Source: Myxococcales bacterium (lineage in GTDB: Bacteria > Myxococcota_A > Polyangia > Nannocystales > Nannocystaceae). Taken from it: a stretch of 64,000 bases of DNA. Both the position numbers and the translations under genes were made by a program. Numbering within the stretch: the stretch's first letter is position 1; each line of letters opens with the position of its first letter. The stretch spans positions 1 to 64,000 of the forward strand of contig JAAZXR010000020.1 in NCBI GenBank assembly GCA_014240065.1, given 5' to 3'. Positions 26,620 to 35,705 of this stretch are shown here, one piece after another. Below the pieces are notes generated by a model, which saw only the letters and a program-made list of their open reading frames with translations, was not told the DNA's origin and ran no database searches.

Positions 26620-27300
26620 TCACGTAGGCTCGTGCCCGAGCACGAGCGCGGTCTTGCTGAGCCCGAGCCGCTGCGCCCCCGCGTCGATCATGGCGAGGGC
26701 AGCCGCGCGGTCACGGATACCGCCGGAGGCCTTCACCCCCACGTGAGGCGCCGCGACCTCGCGCATCAATCGAACGTGGTCTCGTTGGGCGCCCGCACCC
26801 AAGAACCCAGTGGAGGTCTTCACAAAGTGAGCACCGGCGCGGTTCGTCGCCTCGCACCCCGCTACGATTTGGACGCGGTCGAGGTCGCCGGTCTCGAGGA
26901 TCACCTTCACCACCCGGCGGTCGGCGGCGTCGACCACCGCGCTGATCTCACGCTCCATGGCGGCCACGTCCGCGCGGATGATGGCGCTGAGGGTGATGAC
27001 CATGTCGACTTCATCGGCGCCTGCATCGATCGCGTCGCGCGTCTCGAACACCTTGGTGGAGACGGTGTTCGCGCCGTGAGGGAAGCCGACGACCGTGCAG
27101 ACCCGCGTGGCCACCGAGCCAAGCGAGGTCGCGGCGGTCGCGACCCATCGGGGGTGAACGCAGACCGACGCGCACCCCCAGGCGGCGGCGTCTCGGCACG
27201 CTCTCAGCACCGCCGCTTCGTCCGCGAAGGGGTCGAGCAGCGTGTGATCGATCCTCGCGGCGAGCGCGGCCGCGTCGACGGTGGAGGTGTCCGCTGTCAC
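26620..27300 (-). CDS. deoC: Deoxyribose-phosphate aldolase
   Basis: Cleaves 2-deoxyribose 5-phosphate to glyceraldehyde 3-phosphate and acetaldehyde in deoxynucleoside salvage. The 226 residues form a TIM barrel with both active-site lysines: VVKVILETGDL (proton relay) and FVKTSTGF (Schiff base). The N-terminal ARIDHTLLDP is diagnostic. GTG at 27300 overlaps the stop of the upstream polymerase gene by 4 bases; an upstream TTG at 27312 is a weaker alternative. Confidence 0.93.
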   Translation of the reverse strand: MTADTSTVDAAALAARIDHTLLDPFADEAAVLRACRDAAAWGCASVCVHPRWVATAATSLGSVATRVCTVVGFPHGANTVSTKVFETRDAIDAGADEVDMVITLSAIIRADVAAMEREISAVVDAADRRVVKVILETGDLDRVQIVAGCEATNRAGAHFVKTSTGFLGAGAQRDHVRLMREVAAPHVGVKASGGIRDRAAALAMIDAGAQRLGLSKTALVLGHEPT

Positions 27301-28949
27301 GCCTCCTCCCAATTGTCACAGACCGTGGCCTCCACTTCGATCGGGACGTCAGGGGTGACCGCTCTCATCCCGGCGGTCATCTCCTCGACCACCCGTTCAC
27401 GTACCTGCTCCGCGTGCGCCGCGGGGGCCTCGGCGATGTACTCGTCGTGGACGCAGAGCAAGCCACGAGCCTCGAGCGCCGGGAGCCGCGTATGCAGCCG
27501 CATCATCGCGAGTTTAAACCCCTCCGCGGCGGTGCCTTGTACAGGGATGTTGAGCGCGGTCGTGAAGCTAAAGTCCGCGATGTCGAAGCCGCGGCGGCGG
27601 CCCAATCGAGTCGCGACGTGTACGCGCTCATCGTTCGTGTCGCGAGGCAGCGCGGCCGTACGTTGATGCCACGCGTGGACGCCTGGGTAGGTGCGCAAGA
27701 ACGCGTCGCGGGCCTCTCGCGCCTGGGCTGGATCGAGCTCAAGCCCGTAGCTCGCCTCCGCGTACGACTGGAATCGCCGCGGTCCCATGCCGAACAAGAA
27801 CCCGAAGTTGATGGCCTTGGCGAGCTTGCGCTCCCGGTCGGTGATGTCGTGCTCCGACTTGCCCGTCAGCGTCGCCGCCGTCGTGCGGTGTGGATCACGA
27901 CCCTCCACAAACACCCGTCGCATCGCGTCGCAAGGGGCGACCTGCGCCGCCACGCGAAGTTCGACTTGGGCGTAGTCGGCGACGATCAAGCGGTGACCAG
28001 GGCTCGCCCGAAAGCAGGCGCGAAACCCCGGCGCGGTGTGGGTGCTGGGCACCTGCTGCAAATTTGGATCTGTGCACGAGAACCGACCGGAGTCTGTGGT
28101 CATCGGATGGAGATGGCAGCGGATCCTGCCGTCGTCGCCCACGAAGGTGTCGCCCCAGTGCGCGTAGGTGGAGAGCAGCTTTTTGAGCCTCCGGAGCCGG
28201 GGGGGGGCGTCCTCAGCGTCGGCGAGGGTCAGCTCGTCGTGGGCCTCCTGCCAGCCGCGCACGAGCACCGTGAACGCTTCGCGGTCGAAGCGAATCCCCC
28301 GTCGCTCCATGTCCAGCACGGACGGGAGCAGCGAGCACTCCATCTCAAATGTTGGCACGAGCCCCGCCCGTCGGAGCTGCGGGGTCATGCGGCGCATGAG
28401 CTCAAGACTGACGGAGGCCTCGCGGGCGAGCGCGTCGAACTCCGTGCACATGGGCGACAGCAGCTCCACGTCGAGGAGCTCCGCCGCGAGCTGTTCGAGC
28501 CAGCCCCTGCCTCTGAACCGTGGGCCACCCTCCGCGGCCAACAAGATCTGGGCCGTCATGACGCAACCAACGCGAGGTGGCTCCCACGAGCGCGCCGCCA
28601 TGCCTCGCAGCTCCGCCTGCGCGTGCCCGAACACGACGTAGGGGCCGTCGCTTCCCGACCACGCCGTCTGAAGCTCCTCGAGGCTGGTGAGCGCCGCGTC
28701 TTCAAACAGCCACGCGTGCGGCTCTCCCTCCAGGAGCGCGACGACGCAGACGACGGCGAGCGGAGGTGGCCCGGCGGCCGCATCTTCAACGTGAGCAGAT
28801 CGCACTCCCATGGCCACGACGGCCGGCTTGTGGGAGAGGAGATCTTGAATCGCAGCCGTCGCCGTCGCCGATGTTGAGCATCGGTGGAGGGTGGGCGTGG
28901 TCCATTGCGACCGTCCTTGTTGAATGGGCGGGGGCGGGCTGATGTTCAA
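27297..28949 (-). CDS. Short family A DNA polymerase lacking exonuclease catalytic residues
   Basis: The C-terminal part is a clear polymerase I domain: DSGRFSCTDPNLQQVPS, motif A DYAQVELRVAAQV, motif B RKLAKAINFGFLFGMG and motif C CVHDEYIAEAP. The N-terminal ~200 residues resemble a 3'-5' exonuclease fold, but the DxE motif is not seen, and no 5'-3' nuclease domain exists. About 550 residues against about 900 for PolA, so this is probably a specialised or phage-derived polymerase. The start (TTG 28949) is uncertain. It overlaps deoC and is divergent from kamA. Confidence 0.85.
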   Translation of the reverse strand: MNISPPPPIQQGRSQWTTPTLHRCSTSATATAAIQDLLSHKPAVVAMGVRSAHVEDAAAGPPPLAVVCVVALLEGEPHAWLFEDAALTSLEELQTAWSGSDGPYVVFGHAQAELRGMAARSWEPPRVGCVMTAQILLAAEGGPRFRGRGWLEQLAAELLDVELLSPMCTEFDALAREASVSLELMRRMTPQLRRAGLVPTFEMECSLLPSVLDMERRGIRFDREAFTVLVRGWQEAHDELTLADAEDAPPRLRRLKKLLSTYAHWGDTFVGDDGRIRCHLHPMTTDSGRFSCTDPNLQQVPSTHTAPGFRACFRASPGHRLIVADYAQVELRVAAQVAPCDAMRRVFVEGRDPHRTTAATLTGKSEHDITDRERKLAKAINFGFLFGMGPRRFQSYAEASYGLELDPAQAREARDAFLRTYPGVHAWHQRTAALPRDTNDERVHVATRLGRRRGFDIADFSFTTALNIPVQGTAAEGFKLAMMRLHTRLPALEARGLLCVHDEYIAEAPAAHAEQVRERVVEEMTAGMRAVTPDVPIEVEATVCDNWEEA

Positions 28950-29049
28950 AGTGTACGCTCCCGGCGAGTGATGGGACGGTCAACTTGTTGCGCGGGCCGG
29001 TCGGAGCGTTGTCGTCGCCGATGAAGCTCGCGGGTTCGCGTTGTCACGA

Positions 29050-29086
29050 CGATCAAAGATCGACGTATGCGGAGTTGGCGCATACG
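29050..29086. promoter_or_regulatory. Two adjacent inverted repeats in the polymerase-kamA divergent region
   Basis: CGATC-AAA-GATCG (29050-29062) is followed at once by CGTATGCG (29064-29071), a 7-base spacer and CGCATACG (29079-29086), both perfect. They lie in the 371-base gap between the two divergent genes, so they could be operators or RNA stems. No known riboswitch was recognised in the rest of the gap. Confidence 0.45.
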
Positions 29087-29320
29087 CGCAGCGGCGCTTG
29101 AGATCGGCGGGGATTTTTCGCGGATTGCTTCGCAGTTGGCTTTGTGGAGGGATTGCTCTGGAAATGGCAGTTAGGGCCGGGCTACACCGGTGATCAAGGC
29201 AATGGACGTGCGCTGTGGTCACCGACCACGCCGTCCGCCGCCACACACACCACCGCCTCGGTCTCCCCGGAGACAAGCGACGTGACCCGCCAAGGGCGCA
29301 GGGCTGGAGACGACCTGACC

Positions 29321-30736
29321 ATGAATACGAACACCGACCCCAAAGCTCGAGTTTCCCTCAACGTCGCCGGCCAAGGCGAGCCAGAGCGTAAGCGCAAACC
29401 AACGGTCGCCGCGGATTCGCTCTCCCACCGCGATCTTCGCTCCGGAGATTTTTGGCGCAGCCTCCCCGCGTTCACAGACATCGATGAGCCGACCTTCCTC
29501 GACCATCGATGGCAGGCGAAACACTCGATCACCAAGGTCGACAAGCTGCTCGGCGTCCTCGAGGGGCTGGTGCACAAGCGCTTCTTTGACGATCTCCGCC
29601 AGGGGTTCTCGAGCGCGCCCATGGCCGTTCGAGTCTCGCCGTATATGCTCTCGTTGATCGACTGGGCCAACCCCTACGACGACCCGATCCGGCGACAGTT
29701 CCTCCCCGTGGGATCGGAGATCCTCCCGGATCACCCGAAGCTCGATCTCGATTCTCTGCACGAGCAAGAAGACGCGCCCGTCGCGGGCTTGACCCACCGC
29801 TATCCGGACAAGGCGCTGTTTTTGGCGTTGGACACCTGCCCCGTGTACTGCCGATTTTGTACGCGGAGCTACGCCGTAGGCACCAACACGGAGGAGGTGG
29901 AGAAGGTCAGCCTGAAGGCGAGCGTCGCGCGATGGGAGGAGGCGTTCTCCTACGTGGAGTCGCGTGATGAGCTTGAGGACGTGGTCATCAGCGGCGGCGA
30001 TTCGTACCAGCTCCGCGCGGATCATATCCGGCAGATAGGCAATCGCCTGTTGGACATCGATCACATCCGACGGATGCGCTTCGCGAGCAAGGGCCCGGCG
30101 GTGATGCCCCAAAAGCTGCTCACCGACGATGACTGGGTGGACGCCTTGACCGAGGTCGTGGATCGCGGGCGCCGCATGCACAAAGAGGTCGTGCTCCACA
30201 CACACTTCAACCACCCCAACGAGATCACAGAGATCACCGCGCGGGCCTTGAATCGTCTGTTCGAGCGCGGCATCGTGGTGCGAAATCAGTCTGTGCTGCA
30301 GCGCGGTGTGAACGATGATCCGGCCACGATGACCACCCTCGTCAAGCGCCTCAGCTGGCTGAACGCGCACCCGTATTACGTGTACCAGCACGACATGGTG
30401 AAGGGCGTCGAGACGCTGAGGACGACGGTACAGACCGCGCTCGATCTCGAGAAACAGATTCGCGGTGTGACCGCGGGGTTCAACACGCCCGTGTTCGTGG
30501 TGGACGCCCCGGGCGGCGGCGGCAAGCGTGACGCCCACTCCTACGAGTACTACAACCGCGAGACCGGGGTGAGCGTGTACAAGAGCCCCAACGTCAACGC
30601 GGACGCGCTGTATTGCTACTTCGACCCGATCTACTCGCTGTCCGAGCGTGGGCGGGAGCGGTGGGCGGACCCGGCGAACCACGATGCGATCGTCGCTGAG
30701 GCGGTCGCGGCGGCGCGCAGCGGCGAGCACCGTTGA
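29321..30736 (+). CDS. kamA: KamA-family radical SAM lysine 2,3-aminomutase
   Basis: Predicted to interconvert lysine and beta-lysine using a 4Fe-4S cluster, SAM and PLP. The 471 residues contain the cluster motif CPVYCRFC (Cys173, Cys177, Cys180), the PLP-binding PGGGGK (Lys402), and both substrate-binding Asp positions (QHDMVKG and VVDAPGG, Asp395), which glutamate aminomutases change. The ATG at 29321 (MNTNTDPKARV) follows GGAGACG; the frame is open to 29144. It stands alone without an adjacent beta-lysine acetyltransferase. EpmB-type use on EF-P cannot be excluded, although the length favours KamA. Confidence 0.88.
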   Translation: MNTNTDPKARVSLNVAGQGEPERKRKPTVAADSLSHRDLRSGDFWRSLPAFTDIDEPTFLDHRWQAKHSITKVDKLLGVLEGLVHKRFFDDLRQGFSSAPMAVRVSPYMLSLIDWANPYDDPIRRQFLPVGSEILPDHPKLDLDSLHEQEDAPVAGLTHRYPDKALFLALDTCPVYCRFCTRSYAVGTNTEEVEKVSLKASVARWEEAFSYVESRDELEDVVISGGDSYQLRADHIRQIGNRLLDIDHIRRMRFASKGPAVMPQKLLTDDDWVDALTEVVDRGRRMHKEVVLHTHFNHPNEITEITARALNRLFERGIVVRNQSVLQRGVNDDPATMTTLVKRLSWLNAHPYYVYQHDMVKGVETLRTTVQTALDLEKQIRGVTAGFNTPVFVVDAPGGGGKRDAHSYEYYNRETGVSVYKSPNVNADALYCYFDPIYSLSERGRERWADPANHDAIVAEAVAAARSGEHR

Positions 30737-30780
30737 TCGACGAAGGGTGAGCCTCGCGTGTCGAGGAGGGCTCGGCGTCC

Positions 30781-30972
30781 TCACTCAAGATCGATACGAC
30801 GCGACCGCATGGACAGGTTGATCGCGGGCGGCGCGCTCTTCCACAGGAGGACGAACGCGTGGCGCGCGGATTCTTCGTCGTCGTGCTCTTCCACGGTCCA
30901 GCGCGAGTAGGGGTAGGCGAGATACTTGATCTCCCACCGTCGCTCGATCGCGTCGTCATGGATCTTCTCCAC
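30781..30972 (-). CDS. Small conserved-looking hypothetical protein
   Basis: The 63-residue frame starts at GTG 30972, 12 bases after the stop of the upstream membrane protein gene, with normal codon use. The sequence is charged and amphipathic (RRWEIKYLAYPYSRWTVEEHDDEESA), with no membrane segment or known motif. Tight spacing suggests it is translated as the second gene of a two-gene unit. Confidence 0.5.
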   Translation of the reverse strand: MEKIHDDAIERRWEIKYLAYPYSRWTVEEHDDEESARHAFVLLWKSAPPAINLSMRSRRIDLE

Positions 30973-30984
30973 GGGGTGATCGTA

Positions 30985-33237
30985 TCACAGGCGCGGCGAG
31001 ACCTCGATTTGACCGAGGACGACTTTCTCCTGTTTGCGACCGATGATCCTGGGGTGATCGGCGGTCTCATCTCCGGCGCGGGAATCGGCGACGTCGCGCG
31101 CTGGATCGCTGTCGTCCTCGGGGTTCACCTCGATCGCACCTGCGTCCTCCTCCTCGCCGGGAAGGCGGGCGCTGAGCGGGTGCTTTTCACGCTCGTAGAT
31201 GGTCACGATGAGGTCGTGGGTGCCGGCGAAGGCGACCAGGGGAGACAGCTCGATCTCTGCCTCGTGCACGATCACGTCACCGTGCCGCCACAAATTCGGC
31301 GGGTAGATATCACCCGCGAATGACTCGGGGCGCTCGTGGATTCTGCTGATGCGGCCGTGTTTGAGCCGCGTGACAATCTTGGCGCTGCGCGGCAGCCGTT
31401 TCTTGGCGCGGAAGATGAGCCGCAGCTTGATCGTCGCTCCGATGCGGGGTTCGCCCACGACCTCCCATTCGATGAGCTCCAGGCTATCCTCAAATTGGAC
31501 GCCGCTCGGGGTGCCTGTGTCCGGGGGTGACGGGATGAGTACGTCCGGGATCGGACTCAGATCCGAGAGCCCCTCCGGGAGGACGTTGGCCACGAGCCAC
31601 ACCTGGGGGTGGGTTCGATCCAACACGTAGACGGGACGGCGCGCGCGGTCGTCGACGGCGTAGAGGGCCGGGACGTCGGAGGCAGCGATGAGCAGGGCCC
31701 GCGGTGAATCTTGGTGCAGCCACGAGGTCGCTCTGGAGCGGGTTTCGAACGGCGTCAATTGAAGATCCCCCCGATCACGCGCGGCCACCCGCATCGCTCG
31801 GTCGAGCACGCGGTGTGTGCCAAGCGCGGGCGCGAGCGTCCCGTCCTTGACGAGCGACGTGAAGCGGTCGATGGCTGGAGACAGCGACCGCATGGAACGA
31901 GCGCGCTCAAGAGGGCCGTGCACCCACAGGATCCCGTGCAAGAGCGCGAGGAGGCACCACGCCCCGTACGCGGGGCGCCGCAGCTGTGGACGCATGGAAC
32001 GAGGGGTCAGGACCAGGAGGCCGAATGCCACGAGCATCACCGCGTTGATCCACGATGATCGTCGCACGAGGAGATCGGAGGGGTCCAGGTCACCGATCCA
32101 TCGGGGCCGGTCGTAGGCGGGGATCAGCGCGGAGTACGGCGCGTGCGAGAGGTCCGCCATGAGGACGAGCGCCGAGACGATGACGATCACGGCCAGCAAT
32201 CCGTGCGCCCGCGCCGAATTCGTCGGGCGCGTGTGGGCGTCGAGGCAGGCCACGGCGCTGAGCGCCATCGGGACCTCGAGGCTGATCGGGCAGGCGCCGT
32301 AGACCGCGGTCCAACCGCTGTACAGGACGATTCCACCCATCCACCAAAGGCCGATCCACGCGCGCGCTGTAGAGAGCGTCAAGACGCCAGCGAGCGCCAG
32401 GGGAGCCCATGGGAAGCTGCCGTGGAGCTGTTCGACGAGGGACGCCGCGATGGCCCGTCGAGCGGGTTGGTCCATGAGCGTCAGGCTCTTGGAGGCGGCG
32501 AGCGCCGGTACAAACCCGTCGCCTTGGAGGTGTGCGAGCGTCGCGCCCAGCACACCCAAGATCGCGGCCATGACCATCAGCGCAATTCGCGAGCGCCGTC
32601 CCTGCATGATCGTCGCGCCCACGAGGCAAGGGAGCACGCCCCCTACGATCACGCCGAGGCATGCGGTGGCGGTGGCGGTGGCGGCGGCGGCGGCCACCAT
32701 CAGCGCGACGTTCTTCCTGTCTGCGCCCTCGGGGACGCCACCTCGCGAGCGGTGTCCCTCCCGCGCCGCGTACAGCAGCGCGATGGCTGCGACGACGCCG
32801 CATCCACCCACGAGCGCAGGGACAGCGACGCGGGCCGTGTACATCAGGCTTGGACACGACAACGTGATGGCGCCTGCGAGCGCGCCGCGCCACGGATCTC
32901 GCCAAATTCGTGTTCCGAGCCAACAGCTCACGGCGACAATGAACGCGGCCCCGACGGCGCCCGGCAGCCGGAGCCCCCAGGTCGCCCCGAACACGCTCAC
33001 GGCGAGCGACGCGAGCGTATCGGGCAGCATGGGGCTGGTGGCGAGGTCTTCGAGCGGCACGCCGGCCGCTGCATCGACCCTGTCGAGTAGATCTCTTTCC
33101 TGTCCACCCACGAAGCCGCGCATCCCTAGCGCGGGGGTGACGATCGCCATGGTCAGCAGCCCCGCGAACGCGGCGATCCGGCGGGCGGCTCTGGCGCTGC
33201 CGTTCGGGCTGGATTCATTCGAGGCCTCGTGGGTCAC
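30985..33237 (-). CDS. GT-C/PMT-like membrane glycosyltransferase-type protein
   Basis: The 750 residues have about ten or more membrane segments in the first two thirds, followed by a soluble region of about 280 residues. The first periplasmic loop (RDLLDRVDAAAGVPLEDLATSPMLPDTLA, then VFGATWGLRLPGAVGA) follows the pattern of dolichyl/undecaprenyl-phosphate-sugar transferases (PMT/ArnT-like). The C-terminal part looks beta-rich and ends in an acidic tail. Substrate unknown. ATG 33237 is divergent from the peroxidase gene by 80 bases. Confidence 0.6.
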   Translation of the reverse strand: MTHEASNESSPNGSARAARRIAAFAGLLTMAIVTPALGMRGFVGGQERDLLDRVDAAAGVPLEDLATSPMLPDTLASLAVSVFGATWGLRLPGAVGAAFIVAVSCWLGTRIWRDPWRGALAGAITLSCPSLMYTARVAVPALVGGCGVVAAIALLYAAREGHRSRGGVPEGADRKNVALMVAAAAATATATACLGVIVGGVLPCLVGATIMQGRRSRIALMVMAAILGVLGATLAHLQGDGFVPALAASKSLTLMDQPARRAIAASLVEQLHGSFPWAPLALAGVLTLSTARAWIGLWWMGGIVLYSGWTAVYGACPISLEVPMALSAVACLDAHTRPTNSARAHGLLAVIVIVSALVLMADLSHAPYSALIPAYDRPRWIGDLDPSDLLVRRSSWINAVMLVAFGLLVLTPRSMRPQLRRPAYGAWCLLALLHGILWVHGPLERARSMRSLSPAIDRFTSLVKDGTLAPALGTHRVLDRAMRVAARDRGDLQLTPFETRSRATSWLHQDSPRALLIAASDVPALYAVDDRARRPVYVLDRTHPQVWLVANVLPEGLSDLSPIPDVLIPSPPDTGTPSGVQFEDSLELIEWEVVGEPRIGATIKLRLIFRAKKRLPRSAKIVTRLKHGRISRIHERPESFAGDIYPPNLWRHGDVIVHEAEIELSPLVAFAGTHDLIVTIYEREKHPLSARLPGEEEDAGAIEVNPEDDSDPARDVADSRAGDETADHPRIIGRKQEKVVLGQIEVSPRL

Positions 33238-33317
33238 GGAGCCGAGATGGTACCGAGAATTGGCGGCCCGCGCTCACCCATCGGGGCAGGCGAGACAACT
33301 TGCGTTAGGATTGGCCC

Positions 33318-34538
33318 ATGAAGCTCTCGCGTCTGCGCCGCCCTCGTCGCCCATCGTCCACCTTGTCTTGTGCCGCGTCGGTCGGGCTCATGGTGATTGG
33401 CGGTTGGGGCTGCACACCTTCCAAGCCGTCGGTGGACGAGAAGAAGACGGCGAGCGCCGCGGAGGCGGAGGCGGAGGCGGCGAGAGAAAAGGTGATGAGA
33501 CAAGCGGCTGAAGCTCGGGCGGCCGCCGCCGACAAGGCGTGGGACGGATGGACCCACACCCCGCGCCTCGCGGGCTTGTCTGCCCCTCCGGCGGTGCCCG
33601 ACTCCAACCCGATGGGCGAGGAGAAGATCGCGCTCGGTCACCGGCTGTTCATGGACAAGCGGCTGAGCAAGGACGGGAGCCGCTCGTGCTACAGCTGCCA
33701 CCTCAACGAGTACGGGAACACCGACGGCCAACAAAAGGCGCTCGGCGCCGGTGACAAACCCCTCACTCGCAATTCACCCACCATCTGGAACGTGGCGTAT
33801 CACAGCGAGCTGTACTGGGATGGGCGCGCCAAGAGCCTCGAGGCCCAGGCGCTGGGCGCGTGGCGTGGCGGCAATATGGGCGTCGGGGCGGACAACCTCG
33901 CCGCGAAAGCGGCAGAGATCGGCGCGCTGCCCGAGTACGCGCCGGCCTTCTCTGCCGCGTTTGGAGTGGCGCCTGGCGGGGAGGCCAAGGTCACGCCCGA
34001 GATGATCGCCCAGGCGATCTCCAGCTACGAGCGGACGCTGCTTTGCGGCGAGACACCGCACGACAAGGGGACGAGCGGCGCCGCCGCAACGCGGGGCTGG
34101 GATCTCTTCCGAGGCAAGGCGCAGTGCGCTGTGTGCCACAACGGCGACAACTTTTCAGACGGCCTTTATCACAACGTCGGCGTTGGCTTCGACGTGGACG
34201 GCAGCCCCGGCGAGGGCGCCGATATCGGTCGCGGGAAGGTCACGAAGGACGCGGCGGACAACTACAAGTTTCGGACGCCCACGCTCCGGAATGTCTCTGC
34301 CACGGCGCCCTACTTCCACGACGGGAGCGTCGCGACGCTCGAGGAGGCCGTGAAATATATGGCCTCGGGCGGGGTGGTGAAGGGCCCGAGCGCGGATCCG
34401 CTGCTGCGACCGGTGGCCTTGAGCGACGCGGAGGTCGACGACCTCGTGGCGTTCTTGGAGGCGCTGTCGTGTCCCGGGAGCCTCGAGGTCCTCGGCGACC
34501 AGGCCGCGCCGTGGTCGAAGCCCGCCGCGACGCCGTGA
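33318..34538 (+). CDS. Dihaem cytochrome c peroxidase family lipoprotein
   Basis: A 406-residue exported protein: lipobox GGWGC near residue 32, an Ala/Glu-rich helical linker, then two haem c sites, CYSCH (Cys124, Cys127) and CAVCH (Cys270, Cys273). RNSPTIWNVAYHSELYWDGRAKSLEAQA and FRTPTLRNVSATAPYFHDGS are standard for the CcpA/MauG family. It probably reduces hydrogen peroxide or oxidises a partner in the periplasm; catalytic type cannot be decided. No electron donor gene is adjacent. Confidence 0.88.
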   Translation: MKLSRLRRPRRPSSTLSCAASVGLMVIGGWGCTPSKPSVDEKKTASAAEAEAEAAREKVMRQAAEARAAAADKAWDGWTHTPRLAGLSAPPAVPDSNPMGEEKIALGHRLFMDKRLSKDGSRSCYSCHLNEYGNTDGQQKALGAGDKPLTRNSPTIWNVAYHSELYWDGRAKSLEAQALGAWRGGNMGVGADNLAAKAAEIGALPEYAPAFSAAFGVAPGGEAKVTPEMIAQAISSYERTLLCGETPHDKGTSGAAATRGWDLFRGKAQCAVCHNGDNFSDGLYHNVGVGFDVDGSPGEGADIGRGKVTKDAADNYKFRTPTLRNVSATAPYFHDGSVATLEEAVKYMASGGVVKGPSADPLLRPVALSDAEVDDLVAFLEALSCPGSLEVLGDQAAPWSKPAATP

Positions 34539-34558
34539 GACGTCGGGCGCAGGGGGAG

Positions 34559-34597
34559 AAAAAGCTTCGGCCCGCGCTCGGAGAGCCGCGGGCCGAA
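34559..34597 (-). terminator. Intrinsic terminator of rplM-rpsI
   Basis: A perfect 11-base stem (TTCGGCCCGCG, 34566-34576, with CGCGGGCCGAA, 34587-34597) is followed in the - direction by a run of five T (34559-34563 read on the - strand). It lies 27 bases past the rpsI stop. On the + strand no T run follows, so it serves the ribosomal genes. Confidence 0.8.
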
Positions 34598-34623
34598 AAG
34601 ATCGCAGGGGCGAAGAGATCGCC

Positions 34624-35022
34624 TTAGCGCTTGCTGAATTGGAAGCGCGCGCGGGCGCCCTTGCGGCCGTACTTCTTGCGCTCGACCTCGCGGGCGTCGC
34701 GGGTGAGGTACCCGTGAACCTTCAGCGCGTCGCGGAACTCGGCGTTCACGAGCATCAGCGCGCGGGAGATCCCGAGACGCACGGCGCCGGCTTGGCCGGA
34801 GAGGCCACCACCCTTGGTGGTCGCCCAGATGTCGAAGTTCTCGCGGGTGTCGGTGGCGACCAAGGGTTGCTCGACCTGCGCGAGGTTGGTGCGGCGCGTG
34901 AGGTATTGCTCCGCGTCGCGACGGTTGATGGTGATCTTCCCTTCGCCGGGCATGAGCCAAACGCGGGCGACGGCGGACTTGCGTCGTCCGGTGCTGTAAT
35001 ATTTCATCGTGTCGGTAGCCAT
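34624..35022 (-). CDS. rpsI: 30S ribosomal protein S9
   Basis: Small-subunit head protein whose C-terminal tail reaches P-site tRNA. The 132 residues include YYSTGRRKSAVARVWL at the N-terminus, GGGLSGQAGAVRLGISRAL, and the tail ending RFQFSKR. It follows rplM by 11 bases, the usual L13-S9 pair. Confidence 0.96.
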   Translation of the reverse strand: MATDTMKYYSTGRRKSAVARVWLMPGEGKITINRRDAEQYLTRRTNLAQVEQPLVATDTRENFDIWATTKGGGLSGQAGAVRLGISRALMLVNAEFRDALKVHGYLTRDAREVERKKYGRKGARARFQFSKR

Positions 35023-35033
35023 GGATTTCGCTC

Positions 35034-35468
35034 TCAGTTGCCGAGTTTGTGGGCCTTGGGGGCCTGGGCGGCGTGGGGGTGATCAGTGCCAGCGTAGACC
35101 TTCAACTTGTCGAAGGTCGCGCGTCCGAGCCGGTTCTTCGGGAGCATGCGCTTGACGGCTTGCTTGATGACGACCTCAGGTTTGCGGTCGAGCATCTCTT
35201 GTGCCGTGACGGTCTTCATGTTCCCGAGGTAGCCGGTGAACTTGTTGTAGGTGTGTTGCTCGAGCTTGTTGCCGGTGAACTTCACTTTCTCCGCGTTGAT
35301 GCAGACGACGAAGTCGCCCACATCGAGATGCGGTGTGAAGGTCGTCTTGTGCTTCCCTCGAAGCAGCGACGCAATTTGGCTCGCCGCACGACCAACTGTT
35401 GCACCGTCGAGGTCGACGAGCAGCCAATCGCGCTGGATCTCTTCTTTCTTGGGGTAATGGGTACCCAT
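35034..35468 (-). CDS. rplM: 50S ribosomal protein L13
   Basis: Early-assembly large-subunit protein. ATG 35468 gives 144 residues, starting MGTHYPKKEEIQRDWLLVDL; HVDVGDFV-type (HLDVGDFVVCINAEKV) and AVKRMLPKNRLGR blocks are diagnostic. The frame stays open to 35534 but without L13 similarity. Confidence 0.95.
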   Translation of the reverse strand: MGTHYPKKEEIQRDWLLVDLDGATVGRAASQIASLLRGKHKTTFTPHLDVGDFVVCINAEKVKFTGNKLEQHTYNKFTGYLGNMKTVTAQEMLDRKPEVVIKQAVKRMLPKNRLGRATFDKLKVYAGTDHPHAAQAPKAHKLGN

Positions 35469-35705
35469 AGGACGTTGGGATGTACGCGAGGGGCCGGGGG
35501 GTGTCAAGCACTTCCAACCGACCGTTGACCCCACGGCGTGACCTCTTCTCCCTCCGCGCCCCCGGCCGCACCGGAGCGGCGCCGAGCAGGCCTAGGCGCG
35601 AGAACATCCCCGTATTCGAAGTCCAGGGAGGCGACGGTATGCGTGAAACGCGCGGAGCGGCTATGGCTGTTCGCAAGGGGAGGAAGGCGTCATACTTGCC
35701 CACAC

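Noticed and set aside
27414-28877. 487-codon + strand frame opposite the DNA polymerase
   Set aside because: Antisense to a gene with intact polymerase motifs; composition biased and no known motif.
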